64,000 nt of DNA from Paenibacillus radicis (ex Xue et al. 2023) (GTDB taxonomy: Bacteria; Bacillota; Bacilli; Paenibacillales; NBRC-103111), in the NCBI RefSeq assembly GCF_024722015.1, contig NZ_JANQBD010000020.1:1-64000 (forward strand). The letters are read 5' to 3'. Both the position numbers and the translations under genes were made by a program. Below the pieces are notes generated by a model. It saw only the letters and a list, made by a program, of their open reading frames with translations, had not been told where the DNA came from and did not search any database. Shown here in pieces: positions 50,736-59,757 of this stretch. Numbering within the stretch: position 1 is the first letter of the stretch; every line of letters starts with the position of its first letter.

Positions 50736-51706
50736 AGCTTATTGATTTATACGCAAAATTGAAAAAAGATATTTCCTACATAGAAAAAGAACTCGAGCGC
50801 TGCATCGATAATGACAATGCGCTGCTGCGCGACGCGTCGCTTCATCTGCTAAAAGCAGGGGGAAAGAGAATTCGCCCTGTATATGTTTTGTTAGGCGCCA
50901 AATTCGGTACCTATGATCTGGAACGCATTAAGCATGTAGCCGTACCGTTGGAACTTATTCATATGGCCTCATTAGTACATGATGATGTTATTGATGATGC
51001 CACAACAAGGCGCGGACAGCTTACGGTAAAGTCCAAATGGGATAACCGGATTGCCATGTACACGGGTGATTACATATTTGCCACAGCCCTTAGCGTGGTG
51101 ACTCAATTGCCAAACCCGGTCATTCATCAGATTATGTCAAAGGCGATAGTGGAAATGAGCATTGGAGAGATGGAGCAGATTCGATTTTTCTTCAATGCGG
51201 AGCAAACAATCCGGGATTACTTATTAAGAATCAAGCGTAAAACGGCTTTGCTCATTGCAATCAGCTGCCAGCTTGGGGCCATTGCGTCTGGTGCAAGCGA
51301 TGAAATCTCCAAATGTTTATATAAATACGGATATAATGTGGGGATGGCGTTTCAAGTCCGTGATGATATACTGGACTTATGTGGAACGGAGAAGGAATTG
51401 GGGAAACCCCCTGGAAGCGATATTCGTCAAGGAAATATATCGATTCCGGTCATTTTCGCACTTCAGGATATGGAGCTCCAGTCTGACTTGTTAAAAGAGA
51501 TCCAGCGTATTCAACAGTATGATGGACAAACAGACATCAGTGAATTCCTGCGCATAATCCGCAACAGCAGCGGAATTAAAAGGGCGGAGGATTTGGCTTC
51601 ACGTTATATAGATAAAGCGATCGCAGCACTGCAGCCTTTACCTAATATTCAAGCCAAGAAGGATTTTGTTGGAATCGCGCACTTTATAGGTAACAGATCT
51701 TACTAA
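50732..51706 (+). CDS. hepT: Heptaprenyl diphosphate synthase component 2
   Basis: 324 aa, catalytic trans-prenyltransferase subunit. First Asp-rich motif LVHDDVIDDATTRRG (DDxxD), second QVRDDILDL. KAGGKRIRP binds the substrate. Works with HepS to make the C35 side chain of menaquinone-7. Translationally coupled to mqnA. Confidence 0.96.
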   Translation: MKLIDLYAKLKKDISYIEKELERCIDNDNALLRDASLHLLKAGGKRIRPVYVLLGAKFGTYDLERIKHVAVPLELIHMASLVHDDVIDDATTRRGQLTVKSKWDNRIAMYTGDYIFATALSVVTQLPNPVIHQIMSKAIVEMSIGEMEQIRFFFNAEQTIRDYLLRIKRKTALLIAISCQLGAIASGASDEISKCLYKYGYNVGMAFQVRDDILDLCGTEKELGKPPGSDIRQGNISIPVIFALQDMELQSDLLKEIQRIQQYDGQTDISEFLRIIRNSSGIKRAEDLASRYIDKAIAALQPLPNIQAKKDFVGIAHFIGNRSY

Positions 51707-51747
51707 AATGACTAACTAAATTAGTATAAGAATAGGGGGAAAAGAAG

Positions 51748-52191
51748 ATGGAACTCACTTTTTTAATGGTCAAGCCTGATGGGGTGCAGCGCGGCTTAAT
51801 CGGAGATATTGTGAAACGGTTTGAGCAAAAAGGATTTCAACTGGTTGGAGCGAAGCTGGTCCAAATATCGAGGAAGCAAGCGGAGCTGCATTACCAAGAG
51901 CATTTGGGGAAAGATTTTTTTGAAAGACTGGTTACGTTTATCACTTCTGGCCCAGTATTTGCGATGGTGTGGCAGGGCGATGGGGTGATTGCGCTTTCTC
52001 GTGCGATGATAGGAAAGACAAGTGCCTTGGAGGCAGCGCCTGGAACTATTCGAGGGGATTACGCAGTTCACACTAACCTGAATTTGATACACGGATCGGA
52101 TTCTCCAGAAAGCGCACAAAGAGAAATAGCCAATTTCTTCAGTGCACAGGAACTGATCAGCTACAACAAAGCGATACAATCGTGGATTTAA
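51748..52191 (+). CDS. ndk: Nucleoside diphosphate kinase
   Basis: 147 aa. MVKPDGVQRGLIG, GPVFAMVW and the active-site His in NLIHGSDSPESA. Transfers phosphate between nucleoside tri- and diphosphates. AGGGGGAAAAG precedes the ATG. Confidence 0.97.
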   Translation: MELTFLMVKPDGVQRGLIGDIVKRFEQKGFQLVGAKLVQISRKQAELHYQEHLGKDFFERLVTFITSGPVFAMVWQGDGVIALSRAMIGKTSALEAAPGTIRGDYAVHTNLNLIHGSDSPESAQREIANFFSAQELISYNKAIQSWI

Positions 52192-52206
52192 GGCGGGGAT
52201 GGCAGA

Positions 52207-52986
52207 ATGGAAGATCAGGATTTTTTATTATTTATTAAAAAGGTTAAAGATTATACATCCATTGATCTTTCACAATATAAAGAAGCTCAAATGAAGAGGC
52301 GACTCACGACTTTACGGATGAAAAAGGGGTATAACACGTTCGTATCTTTTTTCGACGCGATGACGAAGGACAAGGACCTGTTTTATGAGTTTTTGGATAG
52401 AATGACGATTAATGTGTCTGAGTTTTGGCGCAATCCTAATAGATGGCAAGTATTGGAGAAAACCTTTTTTCCAGAAATGCTGCGCAAAAACAAAAGGCTG
52501 AAATGCTGGAGTGCTGCCTGTTCCACAGGGGAGGAGCCTTATACTCTCGCGATGATTTTAGCCGAGCTGAATGTGCTGAATGACGCCCACTTGCTAGCAA
52601 CAGACATAGATGATGGAGCACTGGCTAAAGCCAAAAACGGCATTTACTCGGATCGCTCTGTCCGGGATGTACCTTCAAACTACTTAAAAAAATATTATAA
52701 ACAGGAAAATTTGACCTTTCTTATTTCCGATGAATTGAAGAAAGGCATTCGTTTTCAAAAGCAAAATTTACTGACGGATACATTTGATACTCAATTCGAC
52801 CTGATAGTATGCAGGAATGTCATGATCTATTTTACAGAAGAGGCTAAACATCTGCTTTATCAAAAATTTGCAAATGCTCTAAAGCCTGGCGGTATTTTGT
52901 TTGTGGGCAGTACCGAGCAAATTTTCTCGCCGGGACAGTACCAGCTGGAAACGGCTGAGACGTTCTTCTATCGTAAAAAAGAGTAG
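52207..52986 (+). CDS. cheR: Chemotaxis protein methyltransferase
   Basis: 259 aa. The N-terminal CheR helical domain (1-75) is followed by a SAM-dependent methyltransferase domain with WSAACSTGEEPYTLAM and FDLIVCRNVMIYFTEE. Methylates glutamates of chemoreceptors. Position ndk-cheR-aroC is conserved in Bacillus. Confidence 0.95.
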   Translation: MEDQDFLLFIKKVKDYTSIDLSQYKEAQMKRRLTTLRMKKGYNTFVSFFDAMTKDKDLFYEFLDRMTINVSEFWRNPNRWQVLEKTFFPEMLRKNKRLKCWSAACSTGEEPYTLAMILAELNVLNDAHLLATDIDDGALAKAKNGIYSDRSVRDVPSNYLKKYYKQENLTFLISDELKKGIRFQKQNLLTDTFDTQFDLIVCRNVMIYFTEEAKHLLYQKFANALKPGGILFVGSTEQIFSPGQYQLETAETFFYRKKE

Positions 52987-53072
52987 GACTCACAGGTATG
53001 ATTATTTCCATTGTTCCCCATACTAGTATCATTCGAAGCAGTAGGGCAGCTTATGATCGGGAGGGACTTTAG

Positions 53073-53243
53073 ATGGACAAAAGGAAAGTGATCATGGCTT
53101 ACAGAAGAGGTTTTATTACGATACAGGAATGTGCACAGATTTTAGGTGTGGATTCGTTACAGATCATGGGTCTGGTCGATGATCCAGAGCCGGAACCGAA
53201 TAATAAGTCTCGAACAGCCAAGAAGCATTCGGTAAATGGATAA
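53073..53243 (+). CDS. Small protein with a possible helix-turn-helix
   Basis: 56 aa, below usual ORF cut-offs. GGGAGGGAC lies 6-7 nt before ATG 53073. RRGFITIQECAQILGVDSLQIMGLVDD resembles a short excisionase-like helix-turn-helix; the tail is charged (PEPEPNNKSRTAKKHS). Family unknown. Confidence 0.6.
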   Translation: MDKRKVIMAYRRGFITIQECAQILGVDSLQIMGLVDDPEPEPNNKSRTAKKHSVNG

Positions 53244-53276
53244 GGTCAATTAAAACTTAAAGCAATTCATAGAGAT

Positions 53277-53322
53277 GCATGTCTGCAGCTTCCCTGGCTG
53301 TCAGGATGCTTCTTTTTTTTGT
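53277..53322 (+). terminator. Terminator before the aro operon
   Basis: GCAT...ATGC with CTG/CAG and GCAGC-type inner pairs, followed by TTCTTTTTTTTG. The stem is imperfect. Confidence 0.6.
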
Positions 53323-53439
53323 TAATAAAAATATGCTGACCTGGGTATTTCCTATTGAGCAGGTGAACCTCATCCAAGTAAATGCAGGTGTTAACTCTTG
53401 ATTATTAACATAATAAGCGGTTAATTGTTGGGCATTTTC

Positions 53440-53468
53440 TTGTCAAACGGTGACACCTATACTATAAT
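53440..53468 (+). promoter_or_regulatory. Promoter of the aro-trp supraoperon
   Basis: TTGTCA (53440-53445), exact 17-nt spacer and TATAAT (53463-53468): a near-consensus sigma-A promoter about 115 nt before aroC. The 347-bp gap 53244-53590 otherwise holds the terminator above and a GCAGC-GCTGC hairpin with TTTTT at 53543-53562 that may act as a weak attenuator. Confidence 0.8.
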
Positions 53469-53590
53469 TAGCACATGAATTGAGTACATAAAAGCGTTAA
53501 AGTGCGTAAAGTATTTTCGGACAACGCAAATGGAATGTGCTTGCAGCAGTCAGCTGCGTTTTTGGGGATAGGATGAAAGGGGACAAACAC

Positions 53591-54754
53591 GTGAGATATT
53601 TAACGGCAGGGGAAACACATGGTCCACAGCTTACCGGGATCATTGAAGGGTTTCCGAGCAATGTAACCATTGATTTTGAGGAAATTAACTTTCAATTAGG
53701 GCGCCGTCAAAAAGGCTACGGTCGTGGACGTCGTATGCAAATTGAGAAGGATACCGCCAACATCGTAGGTGGCGTCAGACACGGCAAAACAACAGGCGCG
53801 CCGATTGCTTTGGTTGTTGAGAACAATGACTGGAAGCATTGGACTTCTGTAATGAATATTGAGCCTATCGAGGGCAATGACGAAACAAAGCGGAGAGTTA
53901 ACCGTCCACGTCCGGGTCATGCGGATTTGAATGGCGGCTTGAAGTATAACCAAAAGGATTTGCGCAATATCCTGGAGCGCTCCAGCGCTAGAGAAACTAC
54001 TATGCGTGTAGCAACAGGTGCGGTAGCGCGTCAATTATTAGCAGCTTTTGGTATTAAAGTTGCAGGACAAGTAATCCGTATAGGTGAGGTGGAAGTAGAA
54101 AGACAAGAGCTTCCGATTGATGAGCTGATCCGCATTACCGAGGAATCAGAGGTACGGGTGGTTGACAAGAATGCAGAAGTCAAAATGATCGCTGCAATCG
54201 ATGCTGCTAAAGAAGAAGGCGACACTCTGGGTGGTATCGTGGAGTGTATTATTGAAGGTGTTCCAACTGGATTGGGCAGCCACGTACAATGGGATCGCAA
54301 ATTGGATGGTCGTATTGCACAAGCTGTGTTGTCGATTCAAGCGTTTAAAGGCTGCGAAATCGGTATTGGATTTGAAGCTGCGAAGCTTAGAGGCTCTAAA
54401 GTACATGATGAGATCATGTATGAAGAAGGCCGCGGTTTTTATCGTGCATCCAACCGTGCTGGCGGGTTTGAGGGCGGCATGACCACTGGTGAGCCGATTG
54501 TTGTGCGCGGCGTTATGAAGCCGATCTCAACGCTTTACAAAGCGCTGCAAAGCGTTGACATAGATTCGAAAGAAGCGTTTACTGCACAGGTTGAACGTTC
54601 AGATACTTGTGCTGTGCCTGCAGCAGGCGTAATCTTGGAGAATATTGTTGCATGGGAAGTAGCTAACGCATTTCTCGAGAAATTCGGCGGAGATTCATTG
54701 GAAGAGATTCGGAATAACTATAACAGCTATTTGGAACAAATTAAAAATTATTAA
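53591..54754 (+). CDS. aroC: Chorismate synthase
   Basis: 387 aa. RYLTAGETHGPQLTGIIEGFPS, GRRQKGYGRGRRM and RPGHADLNGGLKY are the family signatures for FMN-dependent conversion of EPSP to chorismate. GTG 53591 is 8 nt after GAAAGGGG and gives the usual N-terminus; ATG 53573 is a weaker alternative. Called aroF in B. subtilis. Confidence 0.97.
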   Translation: MRYLTAGETHGPQLTGIIEGFPSNVTIDFEEINFQLGRRQKGYGRGRRMQIEKDTANIVGGVRHGKTTGAPIALVVENNDWKHWTSVMNIEPIEGNDETKRRVNRPRPGHADLNGGLKYNQKDLRNILERSSARETTMRVATGAVARQLLAAFGIKVAGQVIRIGEVEVERQELPIDELIRITEESEVRVVDKNAEVKMIAAIDAAKEEGDTLGGIVECIIEGVPTGLGSHVQWDRKLDGRIAQAVLSIQAFKGCEIGIGFEAAKLRGSKVHDEIMYEEGRGFYRASNRAGGFEGGMTTGEPIVVRGVMKPISTLYKALQSVDIDSKEAFTAQVERSDTCAVPAAGVILENIVAWEVANAFLEKFGGDSLEEIRNNYNSYLEQIKNY

Positions 54755-54781
54755 TTCGGACGGTAGGGGGTGCTGATACGG

Positions 54782-55876
54782 ATGAAAGAACTAACAGTTG
54801 ACTTAGGTGAGCGTTCGTACCCAATTTACATAGGGGAAGGCATCTTGCAGCAAATCGGCGAACTTTTCGCCAAGCATGGAATTGGGAAAGGTTCGCCTCT
54901 CCTCATCGTAACGGATTCGCATGTTGCTGAGCATCATCTAGGCGATGTTGTAAGCAGACTGCAGGAAGCAGGGTATACGACCACTTCTTACACGGTTTCT
55001 GCGGGAGAGCAGTCCAAATCGCTTAGCGTATTGGAGGATGTAGTGACAGCTGCGCTACAAGCAGGACTTGACCGTAAATCGACAGTCGTTGCATTAGGTG
55101 GCGGAGTAGTAGGCGATCTTGCAGGCTTTGTGGCAGCCAGCTACATGAGGGGCATCCGCTTCGTACAAATTCCAACTACAATCTTGGCGCATGACAGCAG
55201 TGTTGGCGGTAAGGTAGCAGTGAATCATCCTCTTGCCAAAAACATTATCGGCGCATTTCACCAACCGGAGTTGGTGCTATACGATACGGCGACACTTCAG
55301 ACTTTGCCTGACCGTGAAGTACGGGCCGGCTTATCTGAGATGATCAAGCATGGCTTGATCTGGGATGCGGAGTTTACAGCTTGGCTGGAGGAAAATGCCG
55401 ACAAGCTTGTATCCCTGGATCAGACCGCTTTGCAGTATGGGCTGTATTTTGGATGCAAGGTAAAATCAATTGTGGTTTCCCAAGATGAAAAAGAGAATGA
55501 TCTACGGGCTATTCTTAATCTGGGCCACACGATTGGACATGCATTGGAAGCGGTAGGCGGGTATAACAAGCTTCTTCATGGCGAGGCCATTTCCATTGGA
55601 ATGGTAGGGGCGGCTAAACTGGCTATCCGACTCGGACATCCTGAGCATATTTATACGGTAACCAAACGTATTCTGCAAGCTTTCGGTTTGCCAATAAGTG
55701 TTCCGGCACATTTGGATACGGATGCGATAATGAACGCTATGATGCACGATAAGAAGTTCAGTGAAGGCAATATGACATTCATTATTCCTACTGAAATTGG
55801 TAAAGTAGAAATTAACAAAAATGTATCCGCGGCATGGGTGAGAGAAGTCGTGGAGCAACTGAAACAGGAGGTCTAG
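54782..55876 (+). CDS. aroB: 3-dehydroquinate synthase
   Basis: 364 aa. NAD and zinc-dependent second step of the shikimate path. GGGVVGDLAGFVAASYMRGI, PTTILAHDSSVGGKV and the zinc-binding HTIGHALEA and HGEAISIGM blocks. ATG 54782 follows TAGGGGGTG; GTG 54770 is inside that site. Confidence 0.97.
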   Translation: MKELTVDLGERSYPIYIGEGILQQIGELFAKHGIGKGSPLLIVTDSHVAEHHLGDVVSRLQEAGYTTTSYTVSAGEQSKSLSVLEDVVTAALQAGLDRKSTVVALGGGVVGDLAGFVAASYMRGIRFVQIPTTILAHDSSVGGKVAVNHPLAKNIIGAFHQPELVLYDTATLQTLPDREVRAGLSEMIKHGLIWDAEFTAWLEENADKLVSLDQTALQYGLYFGCKVKSIVVSQDEKENDLRAILNLGHTIGHALEAVGGYNKLLHGEAISIGMVGAAKLAIRLGHPEHIYTVTKRILQAFGLPISVPAHLDTDAIMNAMMHDKKFSEGNMTFIIPTEIGKVEINKNVSAAWVREVVEQLKQEV

Positions 55877-55879
55877 TAC

Positions 55880-56257
55880 ATGTATGTTCGGGGAATTCGC
55901 GGTGCAACAACCGTAGAGCATAATGATGAGAAAGAGATTTTAACTGCAACGACCGAATTGCTTAATCATATCATTGCAGAAAACAGCATTATTCCTGAAG
56001 AAATTGCCAGTGTGTTCGTTACAGTTACGACAGACTTAACGGCAACTTTTCCAGCGCGTTCCATTCGTGCTATGGCTGGTTGGGAGCTTGTTCCATTGAT
56101 GTGTTCGTTGGAAGTGCCGGTTGCTGGCAGCCTGCCTTTGTGCATCCGCTTGATGGTGATGACTAACACAGAGAAAAAGCAGGATGAAATTGTGCATGTT
56201 TACTTGAAAGAAGCAATGCGTTTACGTCCGGATTTATCGAAATTGACAAAACCATAA
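55880..56257 (+). CDS. aroH: Chorismate mutase, monofunctional AroH type
   Basis: 125 aa. MYVRGIRGATTVEHNDEKEI, SVFVTVTTDLTATFPARSIR and PLMCSLEVPVAGSLPLCIR(L)M identify the trimeric AroH fold, which converts chorismate to prephenate. Starts 3 nt after aroB. Confidence 0.96.
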   Translation: MYVRGIRGATTVEHNDEKEILTATTELLNHIIAENSIIPEEIASVFVTVTTDLTATFPARSIRAMAGWELVPLMCSLEVPVAGSLPLCIRLMVMTNTEKKQDEIVHVYLKEAMRLRPDLSKLTKP

Positions 56258-56263
56258 ACGCAA

Positions 56264-56343
56264 TAGTATAGTTATAGTAGTGAGTTGCAAGATCAGTTGA
56301 GTAGAGTAGAGTGAGCAAGACAGTTGAGCAGAGATGAGCCGAG
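56264..56343 (+). promoter_or_regulatory. TRAP-binding site in the aroH-trpE leader
   Basis: Eight GAG and at least four TAG triplets (for example 56264, 56269, 56278, 56282, 56299, 56304, 56309, 56313, 56326, 56331, 56336, 56341), mostly at 5-nt intervals, with some AAG/CAG between. This is the pattern bound by the 11-mer MtrB ring. AGTAGAG inside it (56300-56311) is complementary to CTCTACT (56459-56465) in the downstream terminator, so it can act as an antiterminator arm. Confidence 0.88.
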
Positions 56344-56456
56344 TGTAACACCAATTCCCGTGCATGCCCACAGTTGGGTTGTTCCAGCACTTTTATTTTT
56401 TATTGCTTTTTTTGGGCAATGGGAGCTGCAGTACGGTGATGATCATCTGCGAAACC

Positions 56457-56486
56457 ACCTCTACTTTGACGTAGAGGTTTTTTTAT
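56457..56486 (+). terminator. trp attenuator terminator
   Basis: ACCTCTAC (56457-56464) pairs with GTAGAGGT (56471-56478), then a run of seven T. Its 5' arm can instead pair with the TRAP-binding site. It would be favoured when TRAP plus tryptophan holds that site (mechanism inferred from B. subtilis). Confidence 0.85.
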
Positions 56487-56495
56487 TTTATTTTG

Positions 56496-56998
56496 CCCCC
56501 ACCCAAACCCTCCCCGCCGGGAGGGCCCCAAGGGCTCCGCCCTCTGGACACCCGCTCAGTTGGGGAGGGAGCTGCTTCTGTGCTTCGATGAGGGTATGGT
56601 GGAGGGAGCGCGTTAGTCGAGGCTGCTTCAGCTACTCGAAGCAAGCCACTCCACGCTTACATAAGTGCGGGAACAGGTGGAGCAAGGTGGAAGTTCCGTG
56701 CTTCGATGGGAGTAGGGTGGTGGGAGCGCGTTAGTCGTGGCCGCTTCAGCTTCGCAAAACGAGCCACTCCACGCTTACACAGGGCGAGAAGTAGGATAGA
56801 TCAGGGAGTTTGGGTGAAAGTACAATGTAAAGCGTGTCCCGCAGGGACGAAAGCGTTCCTACAGGCGGGAGATCAGATGTAAAGCGTGTCCATAAGGACG
56901 AAAGCGATCCCCCAACTAACATAACCCAGGTGCACCTGCGGGAGTCCAGAGGGCGGCAGCCCTTGGAGCCCTCCCGGCGGGGAGGGTTTGGGTGGGGG
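56496..56998. repeat. 500-bp GC-rich block bounded by 60-bp inverted repeats, between the trp attenuator and trpE
   Basis: Left arm 56496-56555 and right arm 56938-56998 are reverse complements with only a few mismatches, and each contains smaller palindromes (CCCTCCC-CGCC-GGGAGGG). Inside are two diverged copies of a 90-100 bp unit (56575-56670 and 56695-56790; shared GTGCTTCGATG, GGGAGCGCGTTAGTCG and GCCACTCCACGCTTACA) and two copies of TGTAAAGCGTGTCC...GGACGAAAGCG (56825 and 56878). No coding frame is believable; composition is richer in GC than the flanks. It looks like a non-autonomous mobile or repeat element. Confidence 0.75.
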
Positions 56999-57021
56999 AA
57001 ACATGAGAGGAGAGAAAGAAC

Positions 57022-58563
57022 ATGTACACACCGGAAGCTAAGGAAGTCATTCGGCTGTCAAAGCTGTACAATTTAATTCCCGTGGTACGGTCGATAATGG
57101 CTGATACTGAAACTCCGATCCGGGTATTTCAACATTTTTATCAGGAGAAGCGGGCGTTTTTGTTAGAAAGCGTAGAGGGTGGACTTAAATGGGCGCGTTA
57201 TTCTTTTATTGGTACAGACCCGTTCCTGATGATTACTGCCAAAGACGGTGTGACTACAATCGAGAGACAGGACGGAAAGACACAAACGCAGCAAAAACCG
57301 ATTGAAGTACTAAAAGGATGCTTACGTACTTATTCAAGCCCATCGTTGCCTGATTTGCCGAGATTTACTGGCGGCGCAGTAGGATTCTTCGGTTACGATC
57401 TGCTTCAATATTATGAAAAGCTGCCGGCGCATCGAGTTGATGATTTACAGATGAATGATATTCAATTCATGTTTTGCGACCAAGTTATTGTTTTTGATCA
57501 CTTCAAACAGCAGCTCAAAGTTATTGCTAATGTGCATGTACCTCAGCATGGAACAGACGCAGATATATTGGCGGCTTATGAAGCAACATGCACCAAAATC
57601 AATGATACGATAGAACGCCTGAAACGTCCGCTTCCTGGTCTTTCAATGTCTCAGCAGGCTATACCGGATGAGGTAGAGCTGGGAGAGATCCAATCCAATA
57701 TGACGAAGGAACAGTACATTGGCAATGTGGAAAAAGCGAAGGAATATATTCGTGCAGGCGATATTTTTCAAGTAGTGCTGTCACAGCGCTTCGAGATTAA
57801 GACAGATGTTTCCCCACTTCATGTGTACCGTATTTTGCGAACTCTAAATCCATCACCCTACATGTACTGCTTAAAAATGGATGACGAGGTTATCGTGGGT
57901 ACTTCTCCCGAGCTGCTGGTACGTGTGGAGGATGAGAAAGTGGACACACGGCCGATTGCAGGAACTAGACCTCGCGGGAAAACTCCTGAACAAGATGAGG
58001 CTTATGAGCGTGAGCTGCTGGCTGATGAGAAAGAGCGTGCAGAGCATTTAATGCTTGTTGATTTGGGACGTAATGATATCGGCCGTGTTTCTGAATTCGG
58101 AACCGTGCATTGCGATACATTTATGCAGGTCGAACGATATTCCCACGTAATGCATATTGTCTCCAATGTGACAGGGAAGATCGCCAAAGACAAAGATTTC
58201 TTCGATGCTTTTATCTCTTGTTTGCCTGCGGGAACCGTATCCGGAGCACCCAAGTTGAGAGCGATGCAGATTATTGCTGAGCTGGAAAATGAATTCCGTG
58301 GTGCATACGGCGGTGCAATTGGTTACTTGGGCTTTTCCGGAAACATGGACACATGCATTACGATCCGCACTATCATTTTCAAAAATGGAAAAGCCTATGT
58401 TCAGGCTGGTGCCGGGATAGTATGGGATTCCATTCCTGAGAATGAATACGAGGAAACAGTCAACAAAGCAAAGGGAATGCTTAAATCAATCCGCATTGCA
58501 GAGGCTGTTTTCGCTAAAAAATCGTATGCACATTCCGTTATTAATCACGATTATTACGAATAA
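57022..58563 (+). CDS. trpE: Anthranilate synthase component I
   Basis: 513 aa. The N-terminal Trp-binding region includes LLESVEGG(LKWARYSFIG); the chorismate-binding domain has GDIFQVVLSQRF, PIAGTRPRG, DLGRNDIGRV and LPAGTVSGAPKLRAM. Uses chorismate and glutamine (through an amidotransferase, trpG/pabA, not in this window). GAGAGGAGAG precedes ATG 57022. Confidence 0.97.
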   Translation: MYTPEAKEVIRLSKLYNLIPVVRSIMADTETPIRVFQHFYQEKRAFLLESVEGGLKWARYSFIGTDPFLMITAKDGVTTIERQDGKTQTQQKPIEVLKGCLRTYSSPSLPDLPRFTGGAVGFFGYDLLQYYEKLPAHRVDDLQMNDIQFMFCDQVIVFDHFKQQLKVIANVHVPQHGTDADILAAYEATCTKINDTIERLKRPLPGLSMSQQAIPDEVELGEIQSNMTKEQYIGNVEKAKEYIRAGDIFQVVLSQRFEIKTDVSPLHVYRILRTLNPSPYMYCLKMDDEVIVGTSPELLVRVEDEKVDTRPIAGTRPRGKTPEQDEAYERELLADEKERAEHLMLVDLGRNDIGRVSEFGTVHCDTFMQVERYSHVMHIVSNVTGKIAKDKDFFDAFISCLPAGTVSGAPKLRAMQIIAELENEFRGAYGGAIGYLGFSGNMDTCITIRTIIFKNGKAYVQAGAGIVWDSIPENEYEETVNKAKGMLKSIRIAEAVFAKKSYAHSVINHDYYE

Positions 58564-58713
58564 TTGAACTGCTATATAAGCTTTAACAGTCACTTCTGGC
58601 TTCAAGTATCCGTTTGAATGGTCAACAATGACTATTTAAACAAGCTCTTAAAGTATTGAAGGCTGCTTGGTATATGTATGTGATTAGTATATGTATGGGG
58701 GAGGCAGTTAGAA

Positions 58714-59757
58714 ATGGACAATAAGCTAACGATACAGCAGGCGATTCAAAAAGTAATTTTAACCCAGCATTTAACTCGTGCTGAAGCTAATGAAGTGATG
58801 TCCGGTATTATGGATGGCTTGGCCACTCCTGCTCAGATCGGAGGGTTTCTAACCGTTCTGAGAATGAAGGGCGAAACAATCGAGGAAATTACCGGCTTCG
58901 CCGAAGCTATGCGCGCCAAAGCGAATCGGGTACAAACAGAGCAGTCGGATCTGTTAGATACATGCGGCACAGGCGGAGACGGGGCAGACACGTTCAATAT
59001 TTCCACAACAGCAGCAATTGTGGCAGCTGCAGGGGGAATACGAGTGGCCAAGCATGGCAACCGTGCGATGTCGAGTAAAAGCGGCAGTGCTGATGTGCTG
59101 GAGGCTTTGGGTGTTAATATTACGCTAGACAATCAGCAGGCAGCACAATGTTTGGAGCAAGTGGGAATCTGCTTTATGTTCGCGCAGCTGTATCATCAGT
59201 CGATGAAGCATGCAGCTGCCCCCCGCAAGGAGCTTGGCATCCGCACTGTATTTAACCTGTTGGGTCCATTAACCAATCCTGCAGGCGCTGATCGCCAAGT
59301 GCTTGGGATTTTCGACCGCGGCAAGACGGAAACAATTGCTCATGTCATGCAAGCGTTGAATGTGAAAAGATCACTTGTTGTAGCGAGCTATGATGGATTA
59401 GATGAAATCAGTATTTCCGATGCGACACAGGTAACAGAGCTAAAGAACGGTGATATTACCACGTATGACGTAACTCCTGATTTACTTGGTTTACGTTCTT
59501 ATGATATGAAGGAAGTGGTCGGGGGCGGCCCTGCTGTTAATGCAGAAATCATTCGTAATATTTTTCGCGGCGAGTCAGGGGCATGCCGTGATATTGTTCT
59601 TGCGAACGCCGGAGCATGCTTCTATGTAACAGGTAAATGCGCCACTCTTCAGGAGGGTGTTAAATATGCGGCTCATGTAATTGATTCAGGGCAAGCCGCT
59701 GCCAAGCTGCAACAACTAGTCCAATGTACGGGAGAAATCAACCATGTTTCTAGATAA
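58714..59757 (+). CDS. trpD: Anthranilate phosphoribosyltransferase
   Basis: 347 aa. TCGTGGDGADTFNISTT binds PRPP; KHGNRAMSSKSGSADVLEALG and the PLTNPAGADRQVLG block complete the signature. A 150-bp gap with no gene separates it from trpE; GGGGGAGG precedes the ATG. Overlaps trpC by 14 nt. Confidence 0.97.
   Translation: MDNKLTIQQAIQKVILTQHLTRAEANEVMSGIMDGLATPAQIGGFLTVLRMKGETIEEITGFAEAMRAKANRVQTEQSDLLDTCGTGGDGADTFNISTTAAIVAAAGGIRVAKHGNRAMSSKSGSADVLEALGVNITLDNQQAAQCLEQVGICFMFAQLYHQSMKHAAAPRKELGIRTVFNLLGPLTNPAGADRQVLGIFDRGKTETIAHVMQALNVKRSLVVASYDGLDEISISDATQVTELKNGDITTYDVTPDLLGLRSYDMKEVVGGGPAVNAEIIRNIFRGESGACRDIVLANAGACFYVTGKCATLQEGVKYAAHVIDSGQAAAKLQQLVQCTGEINHVSR

Noticed and set aside
56324..56734. 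Open frame of 136 codons in the aroH-trpE gap
   Set aside because: It runs through the TRAP leader, the attenuator terminator and the inverted repeat, has no ribosome site, and encodes a Pro/Arg/Trp-rich sequence typical of GC-rich non-coding DNA.
56575..56790. CRISPR-like tandem repeats
   Set aside because: Only two diverged units of about 95 bp; no short regular repeats with unique spacers and no cas genes.
56834..57076. Open frame of 80 codons crossing the right inverted repeat
   Set aside because: Overlaps the trpE start in another frame, spans repeat DNA, and has no family features.
58564..58713. Possible trpG between trpE and trpD
   Set aside because: The 150-bp gap has no amidotransferase coding sequence; the partner must be encoded elsewhere.
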